A stretch of 64,000 nt of DNA from Ctenosaura bakeri (Eukaryota > Chordata > Lepidosauria > Squamata > Iguanidae), in assembly GCA_948474755.1 (NCBI GenBank), contig CAOLHI010000412.1, positions 434,001 to 498,000 on the forward strand, in the 5' to 3' direction. Positions 34,262 through 45,221 of the stretch are shown here, in pieces. The notes beneath the pieces are model-generated. The model saw only the letters and a program-made list of their open reading frames with translations. It was not told the origin of the DNA and did no database searches. How positions within the stretch are numbered: position 1 is the first letter of the stretch; each line of letters starts with the position of its first letter. The translations under genes and the position numbers were made by a program.

Positions 34262-35540
34262 TGATGTGTCCAAACAGACAGTCTGTAAGCACTTAGAAAG
34301 GAATGGCATTATCAATGAAAGTTAACTTGGGTTTCTTAAATACAAGTCATGTCTGAGTAATCTGATTTTTTTTTTTTTTGATAGAGTTACAAGCTTAGTG
34401 AATGAAGGCAATACTGTGGATATAATGTATCTTGATTTCAGTAAGGCCTTTGATGAGGTCCCCCATGATATTCTTCAAGCAAAGTAGTAAAATGTGGGTT
34501 AGACAAAGCTACTGTTAGCTGGATTTGTAATTGGTTCACAAGCCAAACACAAAAGGTGCTCACCAATGGCTTCTCTTCATCCTGGAAAGTGACTGGTGGA
34601 GTGCCAAAGGGTTCTGTTCTGGGCCCAACGCAGTTTAACATGTTTATCAATGACTTGGATAATGAAATTGAGGGCATGCTCATCAAATTTGCAGATTACA
34701 CTAAGTTAGGAGAGATAGCTAATACCCCAGAGGACAGGATCAGAATTCAAAATGACCTTGACAGATTAGAGAGCTGGGCCAAAGCTAACAACTTGAATTT
34801 TAACAAGGAGAAATGTAGGATACTACACTTAGGAAGAAAGAATGAAATGCACAGATATAGGATGGGTGATATCTTACTTGAAAATAGTACATGTCAAATG
34901 GACCTAAGAGTCTTAGTCAACCAAAATTGAAGATGAGTCAGCAGTGTGATACGGCAGCTGAAAATGCCGATGCGATTCGGAACTGCATCAGTAGGAGTAG
35001 AGTGTCAAGATCAAGGGAAGTAATAACACTACTCTATTCTGCTTTGGTTAGACCTAACCTGGAATATTGTGTCCAGTTCTGGGCACCACAATTCAAAAAG
35101 GATATTTACAAGCTGGAATGTGTCCAGAGAAGGGTGATCAAAATGGTGAAGGGTCTGGAAACCATCCCCTATGAAGAGTGGCTTAAGAAGCTAGAGATGC
35201 TTAGCCTGAGGAAAGGAGGTTAAGAGGTGACATGGTAGCCAGGTTTAAATATTTGAAGAAATGTAATGTTGAAGATAGAGCAAGCTTGTTTTCTGCTGCT
35301 CCAGAGACTAGGACACGGAGCAATGGATTCAAACTACAGGAAAAGAGATTTCACCTAAACATCAGGAAGAACTTCCTGATGATAAATGCCATTTGACAGT
35401 GGAATATGCTGCTTCAGTGTGATAGAGTCACCTTCTTGGGTGGTTGGGGCCATTTACTCTGAGTGCTTTGAATGTGTGTTCTTGCGGTTGGACTCGATGG
35501 CTGTTGTGCTCTCTTCCAACTCTATGATTCTATAAAATTA
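34262..35540 (+). mobile_element. CR1 LINE 3' half, decayed
   Basis: Runs from the RT fingers (VSKHLERNGIINES-like, with a T run at 34,367-34,379) to the tail CTCTATGATTCTATAA. Motif A reads [13 protein letters not shown] with a frame break just after it. The active-site loop reads FADY: Asp codon 34,694, then TAC at 34,697, so the second catalytic Asp has become Tyr. The frame changes near 34,927 (HKL... region) and stops at 35,221. Dead copy, older than the 14.9- and 49.9-kb copies. Confidence 0.93.
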
Positions 35541-35780
35541 AGCAAAATGTTTCCCTTGGTACAACTACATTTCTCAAGGGTGAAAAAAAGCAACCCAGAA
35601 GGTTCCATTACACAAGGTCTTGTACGAACCCCAATAAATTCTCCAAAGTAAACAAAAACAAAGTCTTAAACAGTCATACTGGCATAGCATTTTGATTAAA
35701 GATAATTGTTAACTGTTTGCAGTGTTGTAACTTACATCTGGCATTCTACTGACTGTTTTTGTCTTGCTGAGTGACAATAA
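35541..35780. other. Unique sequence
   Basis: Nothing recognised. Ends in TAA, the left duplication of the next element. Confidence 0.3.
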
Positions 35781-36183
35781 GGCCCTTTCCACAACTCACC
35801 TTTTCTCGGCACTGGTGTGCCTCCGGAGAGAGGCTCTCGCGTATGGGGTCCTTCGGCTCCACACAAGCTGCCTGCTTCCATGAGAACCCCACTTCTTCCT
35901 TTCACAGTGCAGCCTGGGACCTTCCTAGGCTGCACTGACCCAGGAAGCACGACCGGACCGGCTCTCGAGGCTCCGCATGCATGGCAAGTGTGCGCGGGGT
36001 CCCAGAGCGATGCGTGACCGTGCACCATTTTTGGCTTAAAGCCAAAAATGAAAAAGTGCATGAGTGGTGCTTGCCAGGTTCTGGAACGTCACACAAATGT
36101 GAGTGCATCATGTGGACCGCTCCTCACATTTGCGCGACGCTTGAGGAGCCCTTTCGCATGGAAAATGCTGTGCAAAAAGGGCC
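35781..36183. mobile_element. Harbinger-like MITE family H1, copy 2
   Basis: A 403-bp element with GGCCCTTTCCACAACTCACC on the left and TGTGCAAAAAGGGCC on the right, with TAA on both sides (35,778-35,780 and 36,184-36,186). The interior matches copy 1 closely (GAGAGGCTCTCGCGT, TTTTGGCTTAAAGCCAAAAA, GTCACACAAATGTGAG). Open frames on both strands are not conserved across copies. Non-autonomous. Confidence 0.88.
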
Positions 36184-36496
36184 TAAGATTTGTGCAACTG
36201 AAATATAAAGTTTGGGTAATTGTAATTGTTAGGCAGAATTATGCAACCTGTGTCTTCTAAAATTATTGGATTAGTAGGAATTGACTGCAGCCTCCTGTGC
36301 ACTGCCTCCCCAAACTGCTTTGGAACCTGCCTTCCAGTGGCATCAAGGACTGCAGTGAGGCTGGAAAGAAACTTTCATAACACTTACACTATAGTGGCAG
36401 CAAAGGATTGTGGGCATTTTGTTGTTTTAAAGTATCCTCAGGATATCCCTTTTCTGCGATCTAATCTATTTATGAGGAAATAACTTCCTAGAGGAG
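36184..36496. other. Unique sequence
   Basis: Nothing recognised before the SINE. Confidence 0.35.
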
Positions 36497-36912
36497 AGAA
36501 GAGCCAGTGTGGTGTAGTTGTCTGAATGTTAGTTGAGAACACTGGGAGACCAGGATTTTAATCCCTGCTCAGCCATGGAAACCCCCTGGATGACCTTGGC
36601 AGAGTCATACCCTGTGAACCTCAGAGGAGGGCAAAGGCAACCTTCCCCTCTGAACATTCTGCCAAAAATAGTCCCATGGTAGGTTCACTTTATGCCATTT
36701 CTGCACTAGACTGTTATAGCGCTATGATTCAACTTTCAATATCCTACGGAATCCTGGGGTTTGCAGTTTCGAGAGGGGCCGGTTGGCCCCTCCCAAAACT
36801 ACAAACCCCAGGATTCCATAGGATGTTGAAAGTGGAATCATTAAACTGTGCGGAAATGGCCTTAGAGTTGCCTTAAGTCAGAAATGACTTAAAGGCACAT
36901 GCTGCCAACAAG
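36497..36912 (+). mobile_element. Sauria-type SINE split by a MITE
   Basis: The head AGAGCCAGTGTGGTGTAGTT carries box A (GGTGTAGTTG). A box B-like GACCAGGATTTTAATCCC follows, then CAGCCATGGAAACCCCCTGG, the CTCTGAACATTCTGCCAAA segment, and GGTTCACTTTA at 36,682-36,692. After the inserted MITE the SINE resumes as TTAGAGTTGCCTTAAGTCAG then ATGACTTAAAGGCACATG. Joining the two SINE parts with one TTA gives the normal family order, so the MITE arrived later. Confidence 0.92.
36693..36861. mobile_element. Harbinger-like short MITE (family H2), nested in SINE
   Basis: A 169-bp palindromic element. Ends are TGCCATTTCTGCACTAGACT and CTGTGCGGAAATGGCC, the first base G changed to T on the left. TTA flanks it on both sides (36,690-36,692 and 36,862-36,864). 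The inner arms read GGAATCCTGGGGTTTGCAGT and CTACAAACCCCAGGATTCC. The host SINE supplies the uninterrupted pre-insertion order, which confirms the 3-bp duplication. Confidence 0.92.
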
Positions 36913-37270
36913 AAAGCTGTGCTGAACAGAACCAGGCTGAGACTGGTAAAATCTAGCTTTTTAAACTAATATTGCCCTGCTATGGTTTTATTGCATTAAA
37001 ATTATGCCAAAATTTTATTTGTTGTACAACCCAAGTCACAATAATATAGCATTCATAGAAAAACAGTACTTTATATTTTTCCTGTTCATTCTCTGGTTGA
37101 CTTTCCTTAGCCAGCACATTCTAGAGATGGGACCTTTAAGTGAGACACTGGAAATATTTTTAAATGTACAGATTGATCCCCAAAACAATTCTTTTGAAAG
37201 GGCTCCTGCAAGAGTGCACATTCATGTTTGTTGGAAAGACAGTAATTCTGTGAAGAATGAATGCATTTGA
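36913..37270. other. Unique sequence
   Basis: No feature recognised. Confidence 0.35.

Positions 37271-37300
<30 letters not shown>
37271..37300. repeat. (GTT)n microsatellite
   Basis: Nearly ten perfect GTT units, plus strand. Confidence 0.95.
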
Positions 37301-37301
<1 letters not shown>

Positions 37302-37626
37302 TAATTACCAGGGCTGGAAATGATATTCACATTCCTTCTTGATGAGTCAAACAAAGGAAGGAAAATACACTTTTCTGAACTTTTAAACTAAAACTACAAT
37401 AATAATTTAATTTTAGAAAACCTACTAAAATGTGCATTACAATATGCCTTGGAATGCTAGCTGCTGGTAAACATGAGTGGAAAGACTGCTGTTGCGCTTA
37501 CAACCTGCTTGTCAATATATTCCTGTTGGCATTTTGTTGGTCAGTGTGAATAGATAGAATGTTGGGCAAGGGTGCACATATTCATATTTTCTTTTTTAAT
37601 AAAAGATTTTAGATGGGTCTTACTTA
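37301..37626. other. Unique sequence
   Basis: Nothing recognised. Ends in TTA, the left duplication of the next element. Confidence 0.35.
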
Positions 37627-38044
37627 GGCCCTCTCCACACCTTACCTTTTCCAGCGCTGGGGTGTGGGGATCGTGCGAGCAGCCTCCGGCGAGAGGCTCT
37701 TGCATCCCTGCTGCTTCAGCTCTGCATGAGCTTCCTGCTCGTGCGAGAGCCCCGCCTCTTCCTTCCGCAGTGCAGTCTGGGACTTTCCCAGGCTGCGCTG
37801 GGGCAGGAAGCACTACCGGCACAGCTCTGGAGGTTCCGCATGCCAGATAAGTGCATGCGGGTCTCGGAGCAATGTGCGATCACTTACCATTTTCGGCTTC
37901 TAGCCGAAAATGAAAAGGTGCACGATTGGCACCTGCCGGCCCCTGGAGCATCGCACCATTGTGAGTGTGTCATCCAGATCGCTCCTCACAATTGTGCAAC
38001 GCTCCAGGTGCCCTTCGCATGGCAAATGCCATGCGGAAAGACCC
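37627..38044. mobile_element. Harbinger-like MITE family H1, copy 3
   Basis: A 418-bp element with GGCCCTCTCCACACCTTACC on the left and CATGCGGAAAGACCC on the right. TTA flanks both sides (37,624-37,626 and 38,045-38,047). The interior aligns to copies 1 and 2. The central hairpin has different stem bases (GCACCATTGTGAG ... CTCACAATTGTGC) but still pairs. No transposase. Confidence 0.88.
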
Positions 38045-39644
38045 TTACAGTCATACAAAGTAGTAAAGAATGTAATTAGACAAACTTTAAGGTAGCTTTA
38101 TTTTCGAAACAAATTTACCTGGATTGGCAGCAGGAAGAATTAGCATCAGTTCCAGTGTCACTTGTCAGTCAATTTCCCACCCAATTAACATTGCAGTAAG
38201 GAAGGATACAATTTCACCATATCAGCAGACATCAGTAGAATGAAGTCCTGACACAACAATTAGAAAGACAGAAATGATTAAATGCAAGGAGGTGATTTGT
38301 GGGTAAGACAGTAATCCTAATGTCTTTTGAAGGGGAACAAAACCAAATGCTAATGTTAAGATCTACATGAAATATCTGCAGGGAAATTGGATGTAAGACT
38401 AGGACTAATACAAGACTTCTTCCACAAATGAGTTTTTGGTCTCTTGAGTAAAGTAGGTGAAGTAACATGCCAATCCTCCTTCCTTTGACGAATACACAAA
38501 GCTATATATTATGACAAAACACATGGTTCATAAATGTAAGTTCATAAACATAACAGAAGAAAATGGTAATAACTGTAATAACTTAATATTGTGAGACTGA
38601 TGTCTCTTTAAAAAAACACCCCATTTTTTTTCTTTACTGGAATCATTCTCTTTGCACAGCAATAAGTTTGTTATTATTTTTAGCTGTTGGTTTTGTTGTA
38701 TTAGATGCAATCAATTGAGATGTTTAAAATGGAAAAATGGATAAAAATGCTGTGAAGGAAAAAAAAGAAATAACAGTAAATTTTAGATGTTTATCATAAT
38801 GGATTGTTGCATTTCTTATATATATTTTTTTTAAAAAAAGGAATAGATTTACAAGAGATCCATCATTTTCTTTCTTTGATTGCTTTTGACCTGTTGATTT
38901 TCTTGTTCCTTCTTTTGAAGATCTATCTTATATTATACTGACGGAGTTTGGTGGGAATGTTCTCTTGAACACTAGAGCTATTTCTGATTTTGCAATCAGA
39001 ACTTATTTTCATTGCTGGAAAAGTGATTTTAAAACAGCTTTCTTTAAAAAGAAAAGAGAAAAAAAAAGAACCTTCAGTTCCCTAACAGCACAATAGAGGT
39101 CTTAGTTAGCCAGTGCTGTCAGAACTTTGGATTCTCTTTTATTTATTGCTGAACAGAGAGAATTTAGAAATATATATATTAAGCACTCCCCAGACATCTC
39201 CAGTTTAGCCTAGATATGTGGTTTTAATGTTTGCGTAAAATGACATTGCTACAGTTGTTGTCTGGGTTCATCCAGCGGACTGTTTAAGCTTTACATATAC
39301 ATTACTGTACCAAGAGCTTTCTTCTTACTCTCAAGAGAACAGCATTTGATTTTTAATATGATGATTTCTTACCTCTGCTTCACCTTTTCTATTTCTTTAT
39401 TTTTTGTGCCCTTGAATAAAACACTTTCAGAATCGAAAATACCAAACCGTCTTTTGTTAAGACAAATTTAAGGATTAAGATTGCTTTGATATACAGATTC
39501 CTAAAAAGGTACAAAATTCAGATATAAAGGCATCATTTAATTATAGTTGGCTTTTCACAATATGTAGTCAAGGGTATAATATACTGTATTGAGCAATTGA
39601 GATAGATATGTTAGCTAGGTTTAGTACAAAAACAAAAAAAGGAT
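38045..39644. other. Repeat-poor unique sequence
   Basis: No interspersed repeat, exon or RNA gene is recognised across 1.6 kb. AT-rich, with a TATATATTTTTTTTAAAAAA patch near 38,818. Confidence 0.45.
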
Positions 39645-39770
39645 GTTGTGACACCTTTAGAACCAACCAATTTATGTAACCATAAGCTTTTATCAACTAC
39701 AATCCATTTTAGTCCATAAATGCTTATGCTGAAATGAAATTATTAGTCTTAAAGATGCCACAGGACTTTT
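39645..39770. repeat. Inverted terminal-repeat pair, Penelope-like (tentative)
   Basis: The left arm is TTGTGACACCTTTAGAACC then TTTATGTAACCATAAGCTTT. The right arm is AAATGCTTATGCTGAAATGA then TTATTAGTCTTAAAGATGCC then ACAGGAC. The arms are reverse-complement versions of one sequence of the AAGCTTATGCT...TTAGTCTTTAAGGTGCCACA type, common in reptile genomes and associated by inference with Penelope-like elements. The hammerhead core expected next to such a repeat is decayed here. It has the same head-to-head layout as 6,298-6,513. Confidence 0.5.
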
Positions 39771-42599
39771 ACACTATATTAAGGAACCCTGTCTTTTCTT
39801 TAAAATACTTATAGAGCTGCTCTTAGCAAGTTTCATGCTATTTCTCCTTATTAGACAGACTAATCATAGCTTTTAGGCTAGCTGTTTACTATCACATCAC
39901 GTTAATGATGAGTAAACAAACAGTATAAGGAGTTTGCATTTGCCATCTTATTTATAGCTAAATATTATGTACAGAATGGTGTGACGATAGAGCTTATGAA
40001 GCATATGTATCTGATTTAATTTTCTGTGATGTAAAAGTGGCTGTAATTTTTTCATGCTAACAGTGGTGACAGTCTAAATAATGATATCAATTTATTACTG
40101 TTTTCTATTATTATTTTCTATTATTATGGTAGAGTTATTACAATTCTTTAACGATAAGAACAACAATAACAATAATAATGGGATAATAATTGGTGATCTG
40201 TAGTAATAAAGCTGTTTTTTAAACTTATTGACACCAGGATATTTATGTGGTTCTCAAGCTAGAATTGAGTGTGAACACAAAGGTCATGCAGAGGATCTGA
40301 AGGAAAGCCATACTTTTGAGCATGATCCTATAAAAGCATTTTGGTTTTATAATAATGTATTAAATAGTATATTTACTATTAATTGTGATGTGTGCAAGTA
40401 AACACATACACACAGAGAGTATTGATCAAGTCCTCCCTTGTCCCCATTTTCAGGCTTTCCTGAACTTAGTACATAAATTCTAAGGTTTCTCTGCTTTAAC
40501 TCGTAGTTTTCTTTGCCATTGATAATTTTATTCTTTTTTTTTTCTTTTTTTGCCTGGCCACATCCTTCTGAGCACATGTTGCTCAGCCATGTGCCCCTGT
40601 TTTCATCTGTGAAGTGTTGGAGGGTATGAAACAAGCACCCAACAGCAGCCATCTTGATATTCTAATAGTGGCTTTGAGTAGAAACTGCTGTCCAAAATCA
40701 TTTTTTTTCCCTGTGCCAAAGAGCTTTACCCTGTTCTGTCTGATGGTTGGCAAATCTGCTTAAAAAGAGCTTTATTTGAGTTGAGAGCATGGTTCCCAGA
40801 GGGAGGGAACTGTTCTCCTAAATCTACATTGTGCAACAGCACCTTTTAGCAATGCACATCTCTTCAGAGTAAAGGGTTGCTGCGCACTTCATACATCCCT
40901 ATAGTTCCCAGACTTACATTTGGCTACATCTCATCCACTCTGTCCTGTTCTTGTAAAACAAGACTGCTTATAATATATTTGTTTTGCTGTGACAAAGCTG
41001 TGTTTAGTCATGAAGAGAAGTGAATTTTCCCTTGACTCACGTGGAGTGTTTTATCACTCAAGGTTAGTGTAATGAAAACTGGAAGTATCATGGAAAGAGA
41101 ACATTTTTTGTCATGAGAGAGGAGCTGGTGGATATATCATTTTGTCAAAATCAATGAGTAAGTCTCCTATGGAAGCTTATCGGTCCATAAATGCAGTGAT
41201 AACTCTATTGTCTGGCGTCATGTTGCTATACTTGTAACAACTTGACCAAAGACATGAGAATGAGTCAGTAAGGCAGCCAATATGCAGGACACATCTGTGT
41301 GATTAAAGTCATACTTCTGTGCTGTTGAAAATATACACTAGCAAGATTGTCTCACATAGGGGGAAATGATTATGCTACTTGTCATTTTCTTTTAAACACA
41401 CATTAGGAAATGGAAGGTAGCAACCAGTTGGTATTCCTTCTGTCGCTTTCCATTAATTTAGTGCTTTATTCCTGTAAACTTTGTCCAGTGGCATAGATAT
41501 TAGAATGTTTTCTTTATTTTTAAAGTACAGCGTGACTCAGTGTGGCGTCTCACACTCTTATTATTTATGCAAAGGTATAATTTAGCATTGGCTTTCCAGT
41601 GTAAAATATGCTCATTCTCTTTCAGCTTGCCTCACTGTTCAAGGGTTAAGTGCCCGATTCTCTGGTCTCCAGCTGACCAATATGTAGCTGAACAGTAATA
41701 GTGTGGAGGCAAACAGCAGAATGGACTAGCCCATTTGAAGGTCAATTCTGTCATGGTGATGAAGGCAAAAAATGCATAGTTCCTTTATGGTGATAAATTC
41801 CTCTTTGTAGTAAGACATCCATCATGCTTAAAAGGGGCTTATGAGGCATCTGCTTTTGTTTCACTAACAAAACAAAAACAAAAGAAAACCCTCTATGAAT
41901 CCCTTAGGTATTTTCAGTCTTTCTTCAGTCTTTCTTTCTTGGGCAAGCATACGTAGTAGCATCTGTGATAATGGCATTCTTAGCTTTATCCTGATCAATA
42001 ACAGCAACATAGCTGCATAGGTGAATACTTGATTTCCAGGTGGCCAAAGGACTGACACTTAGATGTAGGGACAGCATTATGTAGCACCTTCATAGGATCA
42101 CAAAAGACCACACTCACCCATTAGGATGCCCTGTTTGAAAGAAAATGTGAAAACCTCCAGGTATTTTGGGCCTGTTTGATAAGGCAACACCCTGAGGTAC
42201 AAAAGAGCTCATGAGACCAGTGGAGGAACAGGCAGGAATGTTTGATTATCCCTGTTGAATCCTGGAAAGCATAACTGAGGCTCATTCTCATCTGTGCAAT
42301 ACCTTCAAACATAATAGCTATCTACCTAGAGTAAAGATTTTCCGAGAAGAAACTCCTCATTTCCATTCTCATACTTGCCTGATTTATGCAAGTTTCTTCT
42401 ATAGGAGGGAGGGGGAAAGACTTGGGGAAAGCAAGTGGTAGATGAAGGAGTAAAATAGACCCAATTGTTGACATCCAGGCCTGTTAATTATTGGAGTGCT
42501 CCAAAAAGCCAGGGGGTGGGGAGCAGGAGAGATGATTTCATCCACTGAAGGAACGTTAGAAAGTGGGAACCCTTTATAGTAAACTCTTCACAGCATCTC
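39771..42599. other. Repeat-poor unique sequence
   Basis: 2.8 kb without a recognisable interspersed repeat. TAT-rich short words (ATTATTATTTTCTATTATTAT) occur near 40,100. A stretch near 41,515-41,615 (CAGCGTGACTCAGTGTGG, TTATTTATGCAAAGG) has transcription-factor-like words, but that is not proof of function. Confidence 0.4.
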
Positions 42600-43562
42600 A
42601 GCTCCAGGGGATTCTCAGTGAGCTGCATGATCTAGACTTATTTCAGTTTGCTTCCAAGACCGTTGGCTGCCTTGGTGGATGATACACATCAAGAATTGTA
42701 GAGACAGTAAGTGTCCCTGTTAGTTCTGATGGGGCTTCTGTGGTTCCATGTTTACCTGACAGAGATGGAACTTGGGGACATTGTTTTTCAGGGATGTGGT
42801 CTTTCTTGGAGAATTGAGTGCAGAATATACTGGGAGATGCTTGTTTGATGCTAAGACTATTCACTTATCTTGTTTCGCAGAATTCCATCTCATTCCCCAC
42901 AGTATTTAACATATACACAGAACTTCTGGAATAGTTTCTTCAAGGTATAGTAGTATGTGCCACTAATATGGTAAGGTAAGGATGATACCTTATCCTTATC
43001 AATGAAATTCAAAAACATTGTTCTTATTCTTAATCAGTATGTTGGCAATGGACTAGAGGAGGATAAACAAAATGGAGCTTAATCTAGAACAAAACAGAGG
43101 GATTTCTGTTCAGCTGAAAGGCAGACCAGAGAATGGCTCAGCCAGTGCTTGATGGGATTACGTTCCCCTTGAAGACTCAGGTTTGCAGTTTGGGTAGTTT
43201 CCTGAATTTCCTGAGCCTGAAGCTTAGATATCCAGGTTTTGGTTGCACCTAACAACAGTACTTTTGCATACTTAGAGCTGATGTACCACCTGCACCCAGT
43301 TCTGGAAATGTTGTATCTCATTATGATGATACATACCTTAATCATATCTCATTGAACTAGCAGGAAAAAGATATGTATATTTATATAAGCTGTTAACATT
43401 TAATCTCATTGGCTTATATTATTTCATTTCATTGATGTATTTTAACCAGTTTTTAAAATCTGTTCTTATCTTTTAATTGCATTTCTGTATAAATTTGTGT
43501 TTTGGAATTGTTTTCCACTCTACAGAAAGGTGGAATGTAAATTTAATAAATCAATAAAAGTA
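42600..43562 (+). mobile_element. L2 LINE, RT region to 3' end, heavily decayed
   Basis: Weak RT-region resemblance starts at about 42,650 (GTGGATGATACACATC; GTCCCTGTTAGTTCTGATGG, as in the 31-kb L2). The thumb-like part is clearer at 43,040-43,160, where ATGGAGCTTAATCTAGAACA aligns with L2 MKLNPDKTE. It ends in the L2-type tail CAGAAAGGTGGAATGTAAAT then TTAATAAATCAATAAA (43,521-43,558). Many stops and gaps. The oldest-looking L2 in the window. Confidence 0.65.
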
Positions 43563-44114
43563 AGCATGGTTTAGAGGGAACAGGTTGATGAAAGAAGCTA
43601 AAATTATTATTTTTTAATTTAAAGGCCTCATTTACTTTTTTTTTTATTTCTATTCTTTTGAAACCTACTTCACATGTACTGAATAGTAATTTGGGTGTGA
43701 TCTCTGTTATACACACTTGCATATCAGTAAAATGCAACTCATTAAAATTAAAGCCCTCACTAAAATTAAGTCTGAGGATGCTACACTTGGCTGCTAACAC
43801 CCAGTCATTAAAATGGCAATTATATTAACTCTGAAGTATACATCTCGCTAATGTGCTTAGAGGTGATCAGTACTGCATCACTTCCCTCCACTTTAAAACA
43901 GTAAGTCTGGAGGAAATAGTCTTGCTTCTATCACAGAACTATATCAGGCTTTATAATTTTCTGTTATATTATGATCTATAAGTTAGATATGTATATTACC
44001 AAAAGTGACTGTATACTTATTAGATGGCCATTGGTGCCCAAGCAAAATAATACAACATCATACAAATTATTAATACCAGCTAAAAGGACAATGTTAACAC
44101 AATGGCTTGAATCC
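43563..44114. other. Unique AT-rich sequence
   Basis: No feature recognised. Confidence 0.4.
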
Positions 44115-44228
44115 TATTGTTCATCACAACTAGAGTAAGGCCAATCAGTGGGATTTATTTTTAAGTTTTATCACTATTCAGCAGTTGATTTAAGGCGTCT
44201 CCACTAGTTGGGACTAACCAACAGGATT
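44115..44228. repeat. Foldback MITE, family F1, copy 3
   Basis: The left arm TATTGTTCATCACAACTAGA then CCAATCAGTGGGATTTA pairs imperfectly with the right arm ending TCCACTAGTTGGGACTAACC. Matches copies at 2,448 and 27,617. Confidence 0.55.
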
Positions 44229-44440
44229 CAGGACAGTGAATGTGCTGAACAAAGTAAGCTCCAGGTCTTTGTCAGCTGGTAGAAGAAGGACTCACTCATA
44301 CATACTGAATGTGCTGTACATATATGAATGATTCAGTCATTGGAGCTAGACCTCTGCCTAAGATCCTGGGGCATGGGAATGCACCTCATGTGAAAAGGGC
44401 CACTGGCATGACAGTACAATAAAAGATACTCTTTATAATA
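44229..44440. other. Unique sequence
   Basis: CATGTGAAAAGGGCC near 44,387-44,401 looks like one H1 MITE end. No partner end is found. Confidence 0.3.
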
Positions 44441-44998
44441 CAGTTCTCCTTCCACATTCACAGGTTTGACTTTCACAAATTTGATTATTCATAAGGTGAC
44501 CACTTGCCTATCATTTTCCCCCTCCCACCCCATTCCCACCCCACTTGCTCTTCCCCATCTCCCTGCTCCCAGGGCAGGTGGCAGGAAGGTGCAGGAAGGG
44601 CAATTCCCTGCATTCCTCCCACCTCCCCTGCCACCGCCGGTGCAGGCATGCCCCATGCGGATGGCAGGAAGGTGCAAGGAGGGCGATTGTCTGTTCCCTG
44701 CACTTCTCCCACCACCACCGGTGCAGTGCAGGCATGCCCTGTGCAGACGACAGGAAGGTGCAGGGAGAGTGATTACCTGTTCCCTGAGCTTCTCCCCCCG
44801 CTGCTGCTGTGGGCACACCCCAAGCTGGTGGCAGGAAGCTGCAGGGAGGGCAATTGGCTGTTCTCTGCCTCCCTTTCCGCCGCCTGGGTAGATGCACCAG
44901 CGGGGCAGAAGCCTGCAGGGAGGGTGCCCTATTCACAATTATTTGACATTTTTAAGGGATCTATGTCCCTCTCCCTTGGAAACGGGGAGGGCCTACTG
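44441..44998. mobile_element. Tigger-like element with internal minisatellite
   Basis: A 558-bp segment with left end CAGTTCTCCTTCCACATTCA after TA, and right end GGGGAGGGCCTACTG. The first 60 bp (TTTGACTTTCACAAATTTGA, then TTATTCAT) and the CTATTCACAATTATTTGAC segment at 44,928 match the sub-terminal parts of Tigger-like elements. The middle is a GC-rich tandem array. No transposase is visible. Confidence 0.6.
44575..44930. repeat. GC-rich minisatellite, about 5 units of 73-86 bp
   Basis: GGCAGGAAGGTGCAGG-type words recur at about 44,578, 44,661, 44,747, 44,828 and 44,901. Each is followed by GGGNGATT or CAATT, CTGTTCCCTG, then CTTCTCCC and a CACC or GCTG run. Overlapping open frames on both strands (up to about 178 codons) result from the repeat and high GC, not from a gene. 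Confidence 0.8.
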
Positions 44999-45221
44999 TT
45001 ACACAATGATAGAAAACTATTGCAAATCATGCTACACTGAGCTGTGGTGTTGCATCAGGTACTAATTAACTCCTACTAATTTTTGTGTGCCTTGAAATCT
45101 ACAGAGAGATTAAGACTCTCTCTATTCTGGTTTTATTAGCTCCAAGTATGAGTTTCTTATGCTGATGATTGATTGATTCCTGTGTTAATGATTTTTTATT
45201 TTGCTTCCTTTTTTGTTTCAG
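44999..45221. other. Unique sequence with acceptor-like end
   Basis: The end of this interval (TTTTGCTTCCTTTTTTGTTTCAG, 45,199-45,221) is a long pyrimidine tract and AG. GTTAATGAT upstream (about 45,184) could serve as branch point. Confidence 0.4.

Noticed and set aside
44466..45040. Long overlapping open frames on both strands (up to about 178 codons)
   Set aside because: They coincide with a GC-rich tandem array inside a Tigger-like element. All frames are open because the unit lacks stops, and no protein motif is seen.
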